The translations under genes were made by a program, and so were the position numbers. Shown one piece after another: positions 12,001-27,000 of a DNA stretch of 64,000 nt. Where the stretch lies: contig SSNU01000165.1 in NCBI GenBank assembly GCA_012064415.1, forward strand, positions 86,313-150,312, given 5' to 3'. The notes under the pieces are model-generated. The model ran no database searches. It had not been told where the DNA came from and saw nothing but the letters and a program-made list of their open reading frames with translations. Source of the stretch: Gyrodactylus bullatarudis (Eukaryota; Platyhelminthes; Monogenea; Gyrodactylidea; Gyrodactylidae). Each line of letters opens with the position of its first letter. Within the stretch, counting starts at the first letter, position 1.

Positions 12001-15000
12001 TTAAAGAATAGATTTTTGCTTAAACCGTTGGTTAAAGTCGTTCATTTAAAACCAAATTTCAAGTTTTTCAATATTTGATCAAAATTTTTTTGGTTCATGA
12101 AGCCTTTAAATACGTACTTATAATTCGTATCAACAATGTTTTTGATCTCAAAAATTGAGAATTCAGCTTTCTTTTGAGAATCAAATAATAGCCTTGTCTT
12201 TGTCAGATTTAATTTTTCTCATTTTAACAATTTACGGCTTATTTCATCGTGAGACTTGAAAAATATTTGTGTTCCTGACTAAATTAAATTTTTTAAATTT
12301 CATATCAACTGCATTACCTGAGACAATTGTTTTCTATTCACAAGGATTATAAGAAGATGGGAAGGTTCGATTTTATATAGTCTTAAATTTGTTAAACTAG
12401 ACAATTAATCTCTTGCACCTTTCACTCGAATTTAGTCAAGACAAAATTTGCAATTTAATGATTTTAATTCAATAAAGATTCCTTGAATTATCGAAATAGT
12501 TATGAAGAATGAACCCTTGAACGCTTGAATTTAACACATATACTCAAAAGTATAGTCAATGACTATTAGTCATTATTAGGGCCTTAAAAAGTCCTAAAAA
12601 GTCTATATATTATCCTAAGGACACTGTGGCTCCGAGGATTAATAAAATGTTTAAAAAAATTATTTATCATGATCCAGATCAAAGTTATAAAGTCTTAGAT
12701 CGGTCTTATTTTCATGATAAAGTCTTAAAAAGTTTAGGGTCCAAAGTTTTAGGTCTTAAAACGCAATTATCAATTTGAGAACTTAACAAAATCAAACAAA
12801 AAAAAAACAAAGAGAACATCGTGCTTGTTTCCCATTGGTAGATTTAAGCATAATTTTTTATATGCTATGCTTTCACACCATATACAATGTATATCATACA
12901 TGAAACCATACATGTATTAGCTTGTGTATATGATATTGACCAATCAGAATCGTTCTTTCCATTTCGATATTCAAATTTTTTTGGTTTTCCACCTTAAATT
13001 GAATACATGATAAGACCGAGAGTAATGCTCTGTCAGAATGAATCATTCCATTCAGAAGGACTGTAAAGTGGATGGATTTCAGTATAATATTAAGTTATAT
13101 TTTAATATTTTTTTTTTTTGAAATTGAAACATTTATATTTATTTATAGAAATGATTTGTATAAATAACGGAACAGGGAAAGAGTGTTCAATGTGCCCGGT
13201 GTGGTTAATTATTGGTTTTACTTATAAGTAGTTTAACTATTATCTGTGAAATTTTGACAGGTCTTAATTTAAGACCTAACGTTGAGAAATATCATTTTAA
13301 GGTCTTGATAAATGATTTTATGGTTCTGAAACTTGAGGCCCTAGTCATTGTACTGTGATTTCAAAATTTTAATTCATAACTTCAGTATGATTGAAACTAA
13401 AATCCAGGCTTAATTCCAAAAAAGAATATATAAATGACCCCGAAAATATCCATTGATATCAAAAGTGGCTTATTTTTACTGACTTTATCAAGATAAAATT
13501 TGAGACGGACATAGCATTTAGAGCAGAAGATCAAAATTCTTTCGCCCAATTATAGACCAGATCTCGACAAAAAACAAAAATGTTATAGATTATGTTGTAA
13601 ATTAGGCCGATTAGGGCTATTCATGGTTATTTCTTTAGGGTCACTTTTGGAAATATTCGGAATAAATTAATTATCAAGATTTCAAAAGTATCGAAATACC
13701 TATAGAATAGAATTCACACTTTTTACCATGGAAAATGGTTAAGAATTTGATAATATCAAATGATTTACTTATTTAACATTTTCATTGTGATAAATACTCC
13801 GTTTTTATTCAGTATCTAATAATAATAGGATTTTTAGAAAAATCCATTTTCAGATTACGGAAATAGAATGTTCTATTCTATTATGATGTTATTTACAAGT
13901 AAATAGAATTTTAAAATAATTTATTGTTCATAGAAGAGATAAATTTTCAATTTAACGAAAATTGAGTTAATATTCTTTCTAAGAATATTTATCATTTAAT
14001 ATGATATACAAGAACAAAAATGAAACTGACAAGAATATATCCTAATTAAAAAGTGATTGCACATCTTTAATAGAATGAAAGAATTTGGAAAAAAACTCTT
14101 CATAAAAGAAATATCATTCAGATTTATCCCGTAAAAAGATAAGAAAATTCGTTATGCTGGCTCGCCTAGCAAATTCTTATTAGATTAAATAAAGTTTGAT
14201 TGACAGCAATACCCCTTATTCTGGATACTTTAAATTTTTGAAAGTCAGTTATTCATAAATCAAATTGTAATTAAATAATTAGAACATGGAATCGACTTAG
14301 ACTGACTCTCTCTAGACCCTATGTTCTTTTATATCTAATCGTCTCTTATTTCCTGAAAAAAGTATTCGATTATATACAAGAAGAAAGGTAAAAAAGTAAG
14401 CTTACTTTATGATAATTACCACTATCTCACTATGATACATTATATAAACAAGAATATATCATTGATTTTATTTATTTTCAAAATACTCAACGGATATTTC
14501 TCTCTTCTAAACATAATACTCACATGTGGATTGCATGCAGATTTTCATCCTTTTTTTCCGAATTCTCCATCATCATTAGCGCAGAGAAGAAATGATTTGC
14601 TAACAATTTTTCTTCTGCTCTGATTGTATAATTTGTATTTGCTTGTTCTCTGTCTCTTTTGTATTCAAGGAATAATCAGTTTTATTAGATTTGTTTTTGC
14701 TAAATGAGCCTTTTGAAGTGATTTTAAGTTTTCTTCGATTTAATCTGTCCTTTGGAAATTGGTGCATATCTAATTGGTTGTTTCCTGTAGAAGTCACATT
14801 CTCGTCAGTTTGGGCATACATTGAGAAAGTCATTCCAGTTTGTGAGGCAAAACTCTTTGACATCTTCACAAGATCAAAACGGAAATAATTCGACAAACAA
14901 TCAATCTCTAACGACTAATTCAAACTCTTCAAATAACGGATCGTTAGCATCAAATGGTCGAATGAATTTTTCGAATTTTGGCAAGGGACCAAACTCTCAA

Positions 15001-18000
15001 ATGAACCGTTTCAATTATCAGAATTTAAATTCTTCCTTTGAGTTTAATGGATTCTCAAATGTAACGCCAACTAAACCTGCTGCCTACCAGGAGAATTTGC
15101 AGAATATGCCTGCTGGAGCTAATGGAAACAATATGTGGATGCAAAACCAGCATAACTCCAAGGTTAGAGTTTAAAATATGATTTAATCCATGATTGTTTA
15201 GTTAGGGAATTTTGTATTTGTTAAGTGGGAAATTAATGATTTAAATGAAAAATTCATTATGAAAAAAGTAAATAATTAGTAATAAAGCTTTTATTTCACC
15301 GGCTCTCATCAGATTCTTACACTGGCTAAATATTTATACATAATTATTAACGAAATTCTTTGATAGGTTCAATCACTCATCCTTCCAATAAAAATATATC
15401 TGATTCACGATGCTACTTTAAAGTATATTACAATAATAATAAATATATATCTTTGTGTAGACGTATAATTTACCAAACTCAACGCAAACAAACTCTAATA
15501 TGATGAATCCTTACTATTCTAACCAAACAAAAAAAGCAAACAGTTATCAGAGTAATAACCAGATGAAGAATCCCTTCTTTTCAAATCTAAATGGCAATAA
15601 TCAGTTTCAGCCCAACCCAAATCAGTCATCAATACGACTTCAGCCCCATCAACAACAATCTCTATTGAATCAACAGATTAAAACAAATGCTCTTTCATCT
15701 TTTAATGGAAATCTAAGCAACAACGTTTCTTCTACCAACCAATATCTACAGCAGCAACAACAACTTTTAATGTCACCGCAACGACAAATACCTTACAATC
15801 AAGTCAATGCTTACAACAATAGTGAGTTATTCAGATTGAACATCCATAAACAAATGATAAGTTTTTATCTAGAAGATTACTTGACCCTGTTCTCTTACAT
15901 CACATAAGCTTTGAAAATAGTAAATTTAAACGCCATTACCTTAAATATTCAATATCAAAGTTGTTTTGTAATCAGATCGAATGAAATTTACGAGATATCC
16001 TTTTTCAAATTAACTCAGTGTTCGTAACAATTAATTTTCAAATAAATCCTCTCGTTGGCGAAATTTCAATATTAATCAGATCCCTGATCATCAGGGCCTG
16101 ATGGAATTGTGTGTAAGTAAAATTTTTCATAAAATTTCCTCTAAGTTAATGTTTTTTATCATCCAATTTTAATTCGGTGAAAGAATCAAACTTGAAACAT
16201 TTTTCGCATAGGCATGGTATCGAAAGGGTTAAAATAGGTAAAAATCAAAAATTTTTATTCTTTATTCAGTCAGGCATTGTGATAGACATTTTGTTCTAAC
16301 AAAGGCGACTCAATATCAGTAGTCAATAGAATCTAAATCTGTAGATCGAACGGGAGAAATAAAAATGACGTGATCGCACTGAGGAGATCGCTTTCTTTTT
16401 TTTGAGTGGATCACTTAAAATAATAAAGTACATTCTTTTTTTCCATCATCCCAGCATAGAAATTTCTTGGCATGTATTTGAAAGGAGGTTTACGATAGAA
16501 CTGAGTGAGGGTTTAGGAGTAAAAAACACTTCAATTTGAAGTGTAAAGGTGGGTTTTTTGGTTAAAATAGATTTCTATTTAGAGAAGATCAATCATAAAC
16601 ACCATTCCAATATTGTGGATAATCCAGTTCTTGAATCTAAACTTTTACTTGCTACTTTATAATAAACCTAATTGACATAAAGATGAGAATTTACTATTTT
16701 TACAAAAAACTCAATATTTTTCTCCGGACAGTGGGAAGAAAAAGTCATCTTTTTAATTCCATGATGAAATGAGTCCTAAGTTGTTAAAATAAAATTCAAT
16801 CAGTAATGTATTGCAACTTATCCAACTTTCAACCTCAAAATTTTATCGATTTCAGAGAAGTAAAAGATGCTGAAAATATCCATGTACATATGTATTATAA
16901 ATTGTATAAGGAACCTAATTATCAGCTCGATATTAATTACATTATAATTTTGATTGGCTTTTTGCTCATTCGATAGAGAAAAAAATCGCTTGAATTTTGA
17001 GGCCAATCTAAAGAACATTTGCCCCTGCTTGTTTTGCAGTAATTTTTCTGAGTGACAAAGAGACCAAGGGCTATTTAACCCTTTCGATACCAGAGGTCAT
17101 AAATGACCTCTATTTTCAAACTGACTTTTTCCAATGATTTTGAAACATTTTTTATGATTATTTTTTGATAGTATATCACAAACTATCTTAGTTTGCTATC
17201 ATGCTATATTTTTTTGCCAGGCATAAGAATGCCATAGATATTTGAACTTTTACCGAAGGAAGTAGAATTCCCTAATTCATGATATCTAGGTTATTTTGTA
17301 ATAAGATCGAATGAAATTTAAAAGATATCCTTTTTGACATTAATTAAGTCTTTGAAACAATTAAGTTTCAAATAAATTCCTTCATCGGCAAAGTTACAAT
17401 TTCATTTACTCACCAGTAGATGGGAATTTCAATATAAATCAGACCCTGATGAAATTATGTGTAAGAAAAAATTTTGTAAATGTTTTTTATCATCACATTT
17501 TAGGTAATTCTGTGAGAGAATTAAGCCTGAAACTTTATTCGTTTAGCTATGGTATCGAAAGGGTTAACATCGATGAAATGAAAACGAATCCCTTGCGCTG
17601 GGGGCAAATTTTCTCTAATTTAATCGAATTTTGTATTTTAAGATACACGTTTTGAGCAATCTATTTGGCTGTTCTAATGGGAATTGTTCATATAGTTATT
17701 TTAAATCCCTTCTCCAAATATCCTCATCATTTTCTACGATTTAGAGAATTTTGAAAAATAGGATTTATGTGTATCAGAACAATAAAATTATTAGAAAATT
17801 CACTTTTTACAGACTTTTTAATTTTTTCTTAAATAAATTCAAATCAACAAATTAGGGAATATTCTAGTCATCTTGAAAAATAAAAGTACATTTTAAAATT
17901 CCAATCTAGCTTGACTTTAAATGAGGCTATATTTTTTCAAGCTTCCATGTGCCAGTTAAAAAGAATTTCTGTAAATTCATTTTTCTTGCTATTCTTCCCC

Positions 18001-21000
18001 CTTCATTTCGATGGAATATTTGCCTAGATTGGATAAATCTCGAATGCAAATCTTAATTTGATTTGTATAATAGATCAACATGTAGAAACCCATGATTTGG
18101 TTTTTTCTCCCTATGTGAAAAAGGCAAGTTATCTTTACGCTAACTTTTCAAATATGGAAGAAAATATTTCTCCATCATTTTACTTTTAGGACATTCTCTA
18201 TCATGGCCTAATTAATTTTTGATTTGATGTGGTAGACTGAAAATCAAGTTTTAGTTCCTGTTGCTTGAAACTAATGAACAGCTCTAATTTTCTTATTTAC
18301 CATGAAAACAATTCAATTCAATTATAGCTAGAGAGACAATTTATCAATATTCGTTCGTCTGGCTTCCAAATTTTTTAAATATTGAAAATTCAAGTATAAA
18401 GGAAATAATTATGATTACCAAATTTAATCCAGTGTTAACTTGTTGGCTTTAGAGGTTCTATGGCATCAAAATATTCGAAATTTTAATTTGAAGTTACTTA
18501 ATAGTAATTACCCAGATCTATACTAAGATCCTATAATATCCTTTGTTATATGATCTTCCTGGTTTAGATCGGATAAAGGTTACATAAATAGCCTTAACAT
18601 CGGGATAAAATATTATTTTTAAGGAATGGGTTCTCTATCAATGTATTTTACCTTAGAGATTATTCGAGATTGAAATAAAAAGGTCTTAAATCAATTCTGA
18701 CATGTTTCATCTATAAAAATTTAATGATAGTTTTTTCTCTTGAACTAACCACCAGTTTTTTACTCTTCATGTACATATATACTAGGCCTCACTAGTCTAA
18801 CGAGTTATCAGGACAAAAAAGATTATTAAAATATTGCTATATTTATTAAATACTGTTAATAATAATCTATAAATGACAGTTGAAGATGTATTTTATTCAG
18901 ACCTAATAGCCAAACCATAATTCTGACTAATTCAACTGTCAGCAGAAACATTCAGACAGATGAAGAAAGATATTCATCAAAGACCTTCTTGGGGTGTATA
19001 ACACGCAATTTTCGTCTGATTTCTTGCTCAATTTTCAGTTTTGAATAAAAAAAATATTGAATACTTTTAGCGATATCATTTTCACCTTTGGGGCTTTAGC
19101 TAATCTCTTGAAGTGTTAAAGAATTGCGATGACAATTTTTTGAATTTCGAAAAAGCACCAAATTTCTACTTTTACAACATTTGAGCTCAAAAACAGTGAC
19201 CAAATGATGATGATAAGATGTAATATCTTAAATGATACCATTATTACGTTCGAGTGACCCGTAGATGTTCAAAAACGTCGGAAAATCTACTTAAATACAT
19301 GATGCGCATTTCTCAAAGGATCATCAGTGGTCTCTCTTTGAAAATGATAAAAGTTTAAGTTTGAATGAAAAATAATAATTTACAAAAAAGTAAGACTCTA
19401 TTCTTTAACTTTTACTTATTTCTTACTGATGATCCTTTGAGAGATGCCAGTATCAGAAATAAATATTTGGATACATTACAACTCAATTTTATTAACATGG
19501 CATATCAGGAATTTTCATTCTTAGACAAAACTATATAGAAAAAAAATTTCTTTCTTCGCAAGCGACAGATTCTCTCTTTAAATTAGAAATCTCGGTGTTC
19601 ATATAAGAAATCATGGAAAGAGACCTGAATTACTACCTTGTACTATTTAACAAAATTTTAAAAAACATTTAAAATTTGATATTTTGTATGTAAAGCATTA
19701 ATGTAATTTATTTGTGTGAAATTTGTATTTTCTAGAATTTTCTGTATGTTCTTTTAAAGGTTACCAAGAGATTTATTTCTGTAGACTTATGGACTTTTTT
19801 GTCGGGTAGAAAAACTAATCTTAAAAGATTTGAATTTTTTTCTAAAATACACTCAAGAGCGAGATGACTCTACTCGCATTTACATAAATAATTTCACGCA
19901 TTTCCCCCAACTTAAAAATTTTGAGCTTAAAAGTTGAAAAAATGGGAAAATTTTCAACCTGGGTCAGAGTCTTATTCATTTTCTAGAAATCTTTTGACAA
20001 AATTGAGGTGAAAGTTTTACATTAACTTCAATAGAGTAATAAAATTCTCATTTTATCAGAATCATTTTCTACAAAAGATCTTGCTTTCTTTTTTTTGTAT
20101 TATTCCAATTATTTATGTGATGAAAATATGAAAAATCAGACAGGAACCTCAGAAATTCTCAGAAGAACAAAGTTCACTTGTAAGAAGTCAGACCATCTTT
20201 TTTCTATTGAATGCCTAAAAATGAAAATTCGGCTCTAATATGTCACTAGTTTGGAAATAAATTTTTTCAAAAATTTCAACCCTATTCGTAATATTTTACA
20301 CCTCTGAATAATTTTTAGGGTCGGGCATTTCAAAATTGCCTAAATTGAACTCCTGAAATCTACTCCTACTGAACAATGCCCCTAAAGAATATAAAATTAA
20401 ACCTTGAAATGGAAATGTACCTCTCACTATGTAAAAGATTGAAAAGGTAATAGAGATTTATTAAACCTTGGGTCAATATTAGGATTCTCAGCCATGGTCA
20501 TCCAAACGTTTCGACGGTGATTGTCTTCACACGCCTTCTTCAGTGGTACGATAATTTTTAATAAACTTTATTATGAAACTAATTTTAGATCATTTTTCAC
20601 TGATTCAGTAATAGAGATTTATTCCTATTATTTATTTAGTGAACGATACGAAACGAATGGGATATTTTCAGCCATCTCAAACTGTTCAACCGCATTACTC
20701 TCAAAATCTTCCACCAAACTATCCAATGAATTGTCGTCCTGAATACAACGGTAATTATCCGATTAGTAACAATAACAACATTATTACACCAGATGCTAAC
20801 AATAAGCTCAATGATTTTCATATAAACCAACCCCAAAATGACTGTGAAAATAAATCTCCTATAGCTGTTGTAAAGTTTCCAGCAAACAGGTGAGTTGAAA
20901 TAGGAATTTCTAAAATTTAATCAATCTGCTATCAATCTCTGCTAATAGTATTTTGTGGTTGATATCAACCAATGAGAGCCATCCATGCTTTAATCACCTC

Positions 21001-24000
21001 AGATAATTAAGAAAATCACTTAACTCATACATAAACAAAGTCTATCAAACTAATTACAAGTGTATAATGTAATGTGTAGTAGTGTGTAAAAATCTCATTG
21101 TGTCAACCCTACCCTTTCAAAAGTTAGAATTTAAAATATTTTTGAGAATAGCGTCTCTATTTTTCAGGTTGGAGTTAAGATCAAAGCATCATTGTGATCG
21201 CCTCAGCATTTTTTACAAATACCTATCAAATATAATCCCCTAGTGAAATCGGAAAGTCAAAATTTAGGATATTTTCAGCTTGAGAAAAGCTTCAGGCAAA
21301 GATGAATGTTATCTAAAGATAAATTAGACAACTTATTTAGCTTCATTTTGAGCCATATAGATAGGATAGAAACCTTTTCCCTTTAAAGTGTAAATGTGTA
21401 AACTTTCAAGGGTCATAACTTTAATCAATTAATTAATCAATAGCAGCATTTAATTCAACGCGAAAACTGAAATTATAGGAAGTTAACCTCAAATTTGACG
21501 CAATGTGTCATATAGTAAATAGGACTCCTGAATGTAGAGAAAGAAATTCAGGCTGAGAATAATTTACCTGAACACAGAGTTTTTCGTAAAAGTTTACAAG
21601 GAATAAATGAAAGTCTACTTTTTTTACTGGTTCATTCTTTAGATCTTGAAAAATTCACGATCTCTCATAAAATTTCGCAGTCAAATTTACATTTTTTAAA
21701 AGGAATTGCTGAATCTGAAGCTAGTTGACATGAAGATGAGAATTTACTATTTTTACAAAACCCAATGCAACTGCATTTTTTCTCCGCATAGTCATAAAAA
21801 AATAATTTTTTTGATTGAATTTTTAGAAATTCTTGAAAAAAAATTTCCCTTTGAAAACGTTGGAGCTCAAAATTTTTTACTGATTTCATAGATTTGCTAT
21901 TTGGGATCAAAAGAATTCAAATTTGGCTATATAGTTTTAGAGGAAATCGCCAAGTAAAAGTTAATCGTCATAATCAATGGTCAACTTCTTTTGACGAATT
22001 CACGTCAACTAGCTTTATTTTATAAAGAAATTGGAATGAAACTCAAGTCTAGAATCAAAATCATTAAATCACAGTCGAGGTTTCACATATTGAAAGAGAT
22101 GTGGTAAGAATTCTTTGATAGATGAACCATGAAAATTTCGTATCTATGATAAAACATGCTTATTTAACAGAAGAAAATAAGAAATAGAACCGATTATACT
22201 AGATTGTATTGGCTCAACTAGTCAGAACTGGACTGAACTAGTTTGAACAGCACTAAAAGCAAAATTATCACAGATACATACTACTGATAACTGACCTCGA
22301 TTATTTATACAAGATACTAACATCAAACTACAATGTAAATTCTTCTCTGGGATGATGATAATCTGATATCCATTTTTCATTTTCAGTATAGATTCTATTC
22401 CATAGAAGTTCATTTTCCTTAGAAATGACAAAAAATATAAGTACTCCTAATGTTTATAGAATAGGAAAAAATAATATTTCTGATCTTGAATCTGTTTCCC
22501 AATGATTCATTATCTCAAGGTTGAGATTAAATGATTTTTTTAACATGGTGCATGTCTGTCGTCAAGACTGGATTGATCACTCTTGCATGTTGATTTTTAT
22601 TAACTTGCTTCTAATCAGAAAAATAATTAAAACTTTCTAATAGAGTATGCAGCCAACTCCTAAATTTAAAGTTTTAGCCAAGCCAGGTTTTGAAAATGCT
22701 TTTTGTCATAGTTCTATTTTCAGAAATTTATAAATTTTTATCAAAATCAAAGACCGAACGATCCTACACGGTTTTTGCCAAGAGAAACTTCTTATTCTTT
22801 TATTAGATACATGTTATCATGGGGAATATGTACAAAATATTTTTCGGAGTCAATGACAGGGAGTCTTAATGGTTTTTGAATGGGTTTAATACACCATAAA
22901 AACGTGATTTCTATTCATTAAAAATTCTGATATTTATCTTTCGCAGAAATGGATCTGAGAATATATCCAAACAATATTCCTGTTCCAGTGATCAGCAGTT
23001 GGTCAGTTTTTGTGGCAAAACTTCAAATCTCTATGATGATGTTGACAATAACAGAATTGAACATGTCCTCATTGCTTCTTATGCCTCGAAATTGGGAGAT
23101 TTTATGAAATACGGTCCTCCTATTAGCACATCGAACAATCACCAAATTGATGTGAGAACAAGTTTTCTCCATTATAACGAATCATATTATATTTGTAATC
23201 TATCTAAATTTTTCTATAGATTGCTGAAGAATTAAAACACAATAATCCCGATAAGATTATCGCTCAATTAGAAGCCAAAAATTTGTAAGTTTTAATTTCA
23301 AAGTTTTGAACTAGTTAACGAAATTTTTAAAAAATGATTAAATTATGATATCAGTTTCGAGTGAATTTTATTTCTTTCATCTGTTAAGAGAATTCTAGTA
23401 GAATCAATTTTAGATATTAAAATGCAATAAATTTTAAAAATGTGGAAATTTTCTTACAGAGAACAAGGTGTAGTGAAAATATTTACATATAAATATAGTC
23501 ATTTTTGAAGATTTTTTTCATCATGGAAATTTTTGAAAGTATTTTACTTCTACTCTTGACTTTGTACCAGATATTCGGAACTTTTTGTGATTGTTCTGAG
23601 TTGCTAGATTAATTTAAGGATCTCATCCAATGTTTGGGATACAATATTCGAGAATCCAATTCTAAAAGTATTTATCTCGAATTAGCTAAGAAATATGGAA
23701 TCAAAGTGCATTCAAATGAGGCACGTCCCTCCAGAAGACTATGGAAGTGCTTATAAGGCCTATTGTGATGGTCTTAAATACAATGAAGCATACTCTGGTG
23801 AAGATTGTGAAGCTATTTTCTATTCTGTTAACCGTTATAAATCCAGCACGGAGTATGGAAATTCGAATACTCATAATCCAATATGTGTCCCCACCAGAAC
23901 TATTCGAAACTAGTTTTAATATATAACTTTTTCATTCTTCCGTATATAATAATTCAGGAATTGAATGAATTTATTTTTCTTTTATTCTGATCACTGTACT

Positions 24001-27000
24001 TGAAATAAATCTAACTTGTCTAAATAACATGGGTATCATCTTTTGGGTTCGAAATTATAAACTTGATTTATCACTATTTCTACTCATTTTATTTTAACAT
24101 GACAGTTCTAAGTAAATTTAGGCCAGATTTATGGATTAAAAATTTGATTATTTTAATTTCATTTATCAAGAGAAATTATGGATGAAATATACAAACTACG
24201 TAAGGAGCAACAAGCTGCAAATCATCCAGGATCCTTTGGCCATTCCACAAGTAACCTGACATCGTACTCTAATGAAAACGATTCTGGACTAGTCCAGACC
24301 GGCACTAAAAACAATGTAGCCTTGAATGCCTCTTTCAATAATCCTGGCGTAAATGACGGACGACTAACTAGTATGAGCCAGTATCGCTATTCCGGTCAGC
24401 CTGGCTATTCAATGAATGGGACATTTTCTCCTTCCCAAAACCAATCAACCTCAGGGAATAGCAAAGATGTCTCTGTTGAATTACGCGCACTGAAATTGAA
24501 GAAAGAAGAGTTGAATAACCGAATGTTCAGTTTACAAGAGAATCGACGTGAGTTACTGAGTCAATTACAATCCTTAATGAGGATATCAAAGAGAAATAAC
24601 AACATTGGTAACGGGAGTGTCTCTCTGCGAAGGACCAGGGAGTTTGATACAAAAACAGGTTCTCTATCACGTCATAGTACTGGGTGTATAGAAGAGGATG
24701 ATGACAGAATGGTCAGTTTATCAAATTAAATACTTTTATTATTTATATTTATTATAATTTCTAATTTGTATATCTCAAATAAACTTTTTACTCGCTTTCA
24801 AAATTATCTGATAGTCTCTAAATTCCAACTTTAAATTGAAATTTTATATTCTCAGAAGCCAAGAAGCTAGAAGTTATATGTGTATGCCGGATAAAAAGCT
24901 TACGGTATAAAAAGAAGCTGTGTCATAAGTTCTGAAGATTTTCAACTTGATTAAATTTTTTTGATACACCTGTGATAAAAAAACTACCTGTTAAACAAGC
25001 AACTAACTATGAATAGCTTTTTGGGAGAAGGACTGAAAAGAATTATTTTAAAGGAATTTACTAGATACCAAAGATGGTAAAAGTTTAGATTATTAATAAA
25101 AATTGACAAACTTATTGGTTAATTAATTTTGTATGGATTGAAAATGAATCTCAAGCAAAGAATATAATTCTAGATAATATTAGATAGGTATAGTTTTCAT
25201 TTCTACTTGTATCTAATTTAGTAAAGCTTTTAAGGTTCTATTGATGTGTGACATTTCTGAATAGAGATTCTGAAAAAGTTTTTAGGGGTGTTATGAATTA
25301 ACTGGATGATTTTCCTTTCTAATTGTATTAAAAGTAAAATAAAATACCTATTATCAGCTAAACTTAATACTAATAACAAGTTTAACTAGCTTTCAGTTAA
25401 TCTTGTTACTAGTAACAAAAAGTAAAGAAAGCAAAATTTAGAATAATTTATCTAGGATTTGAAAAATTTGCAATCTAACTCTGTATAAATTTAGTCTGGA
25501 ATTAAGTCTGAAGAGACCCAGCGAAATAAAACTTTTATCAGTTAATAGTTGCTTGTTCACAAACCATGAAAATCAAAATGAAAATTTTTCAAGTTCTGAT
25601 ATACAAAAATCCCATTTTCCCTAAAATCATCAAAATTTACCTAATTTCCTGGGACTTTCTTCCGACAAGTGAAAGAACACTCAATTTTTACTATAAGCCC
25701 TATTTTTATTTAAAATTTTGCAAAAACTATTCAAATATCTCAATTTGGTCCTTTCTCGTAGTGAAATTCATTGAAAAAATCTTGGCGCGCGTTCAAAAAT
25801 TGTCATTTTCAATCGAGATTTTGTATACCAGAACAAAACTCGAAAAAGTAGGGTTTTGTAGGAAAAAATGCTTAGTTTTCGATAATCTTCAAAACGAGAT
25901 TAAGGCTGGGAAAAGTTGAAAAATTTGTCCTACGCTAATATATTTAATTTCGAATAGGTTTAAATTTTCTTACATAGAAATATTTTCAAAGTTTTGAATA
26001 CCTTTTTTGAAAAGTTTTTCGTGCATATCTTTGTGGGCCTAACTGTAGTATTATTTCGATTATTTTGTTATTTTCAAGTCATTATTAAGATTTATAAATA
26101 AATTTCTCCTATTCAGAAACCCTTCTCAGAGTCAGAGTTCAACCATAACATACACAAGAGATGTAACAGTTTGTCTCGAGACGAAGTTTCAAGGTACAAT
26201 CATCATTCCGGGTAATTTTCATCATTCCATTCTTATTTTTCAGTTCTATAGTCATGGGAAATATTTAACGGTCTCTTGAATAGACAAGGCATTTTTTGAT
26301 CATTTTTGATACTTGGTAGCTCAAATCACTACTTCTTGCTCATTTGATCATTTAAGGGAAACCTTACCTTCTGAAAAATTATTTTCCATAAATGATCTCA
26401 AAATATGAGTAGAAATAGATTATGAAAATAATAATGCTTAATTGAATTCTCTAAATTTTTTGTTTCACATGACACTGAGGAAAAGCGGTACTTTCTGTTC
26501 AATAATCAATTCAATTTGACTGAATGAATTAATCATTTTTTTATACGGTAGTAACGAAGCTGCAGTATACAACGAGCCTAATCATTTATCGCCTACGGTC
26601 AATTCAAGTATGACTCAGTCATCTAGTGATATCAAATTATCCCACATCAAACGGCCAGAGGAGATTATTGAACATAGTATGAGGCTATTGATGAGTCCTA
26701 CATTGACTAACAACATTAGTGGTACATCTGGTAGTCATATTATTAATTCTACTTCTCCCAATGCATTCATTAATGAAAATGCCATCTCCCCAACTAATGG
26801 ACTTAATCGAATTAGTCAGAATTCAACTCTTGAGAGAAATCTCTTGTCTCCCAGTGGTGGTATTTCGGTAAGTCAGATTTGTCACTCTCAACTTTGAGCG
26901 CCATGTAATTTGAGAATACTACTACTTTTGCTATTGAAGACATGAGTAACTTCTTAATTTTCAGATAATTAAATTATTATTATTAGTATTTTTTCGTATT

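Noticed and set aside
14600..14896. 98-codon minus-strand open frame
   Set aside because: Overlaps the real dystrobrevin exon at 14791 in antisense and has no recognisable features.
25566..25919. 117-codon open frame on the plus strand
   Set aside because: Residues follow the AT-rich base composition (Phe, Ile, Lys, Tyr), with no domain, no splice context and no repeat support. A chance frame in an intron.
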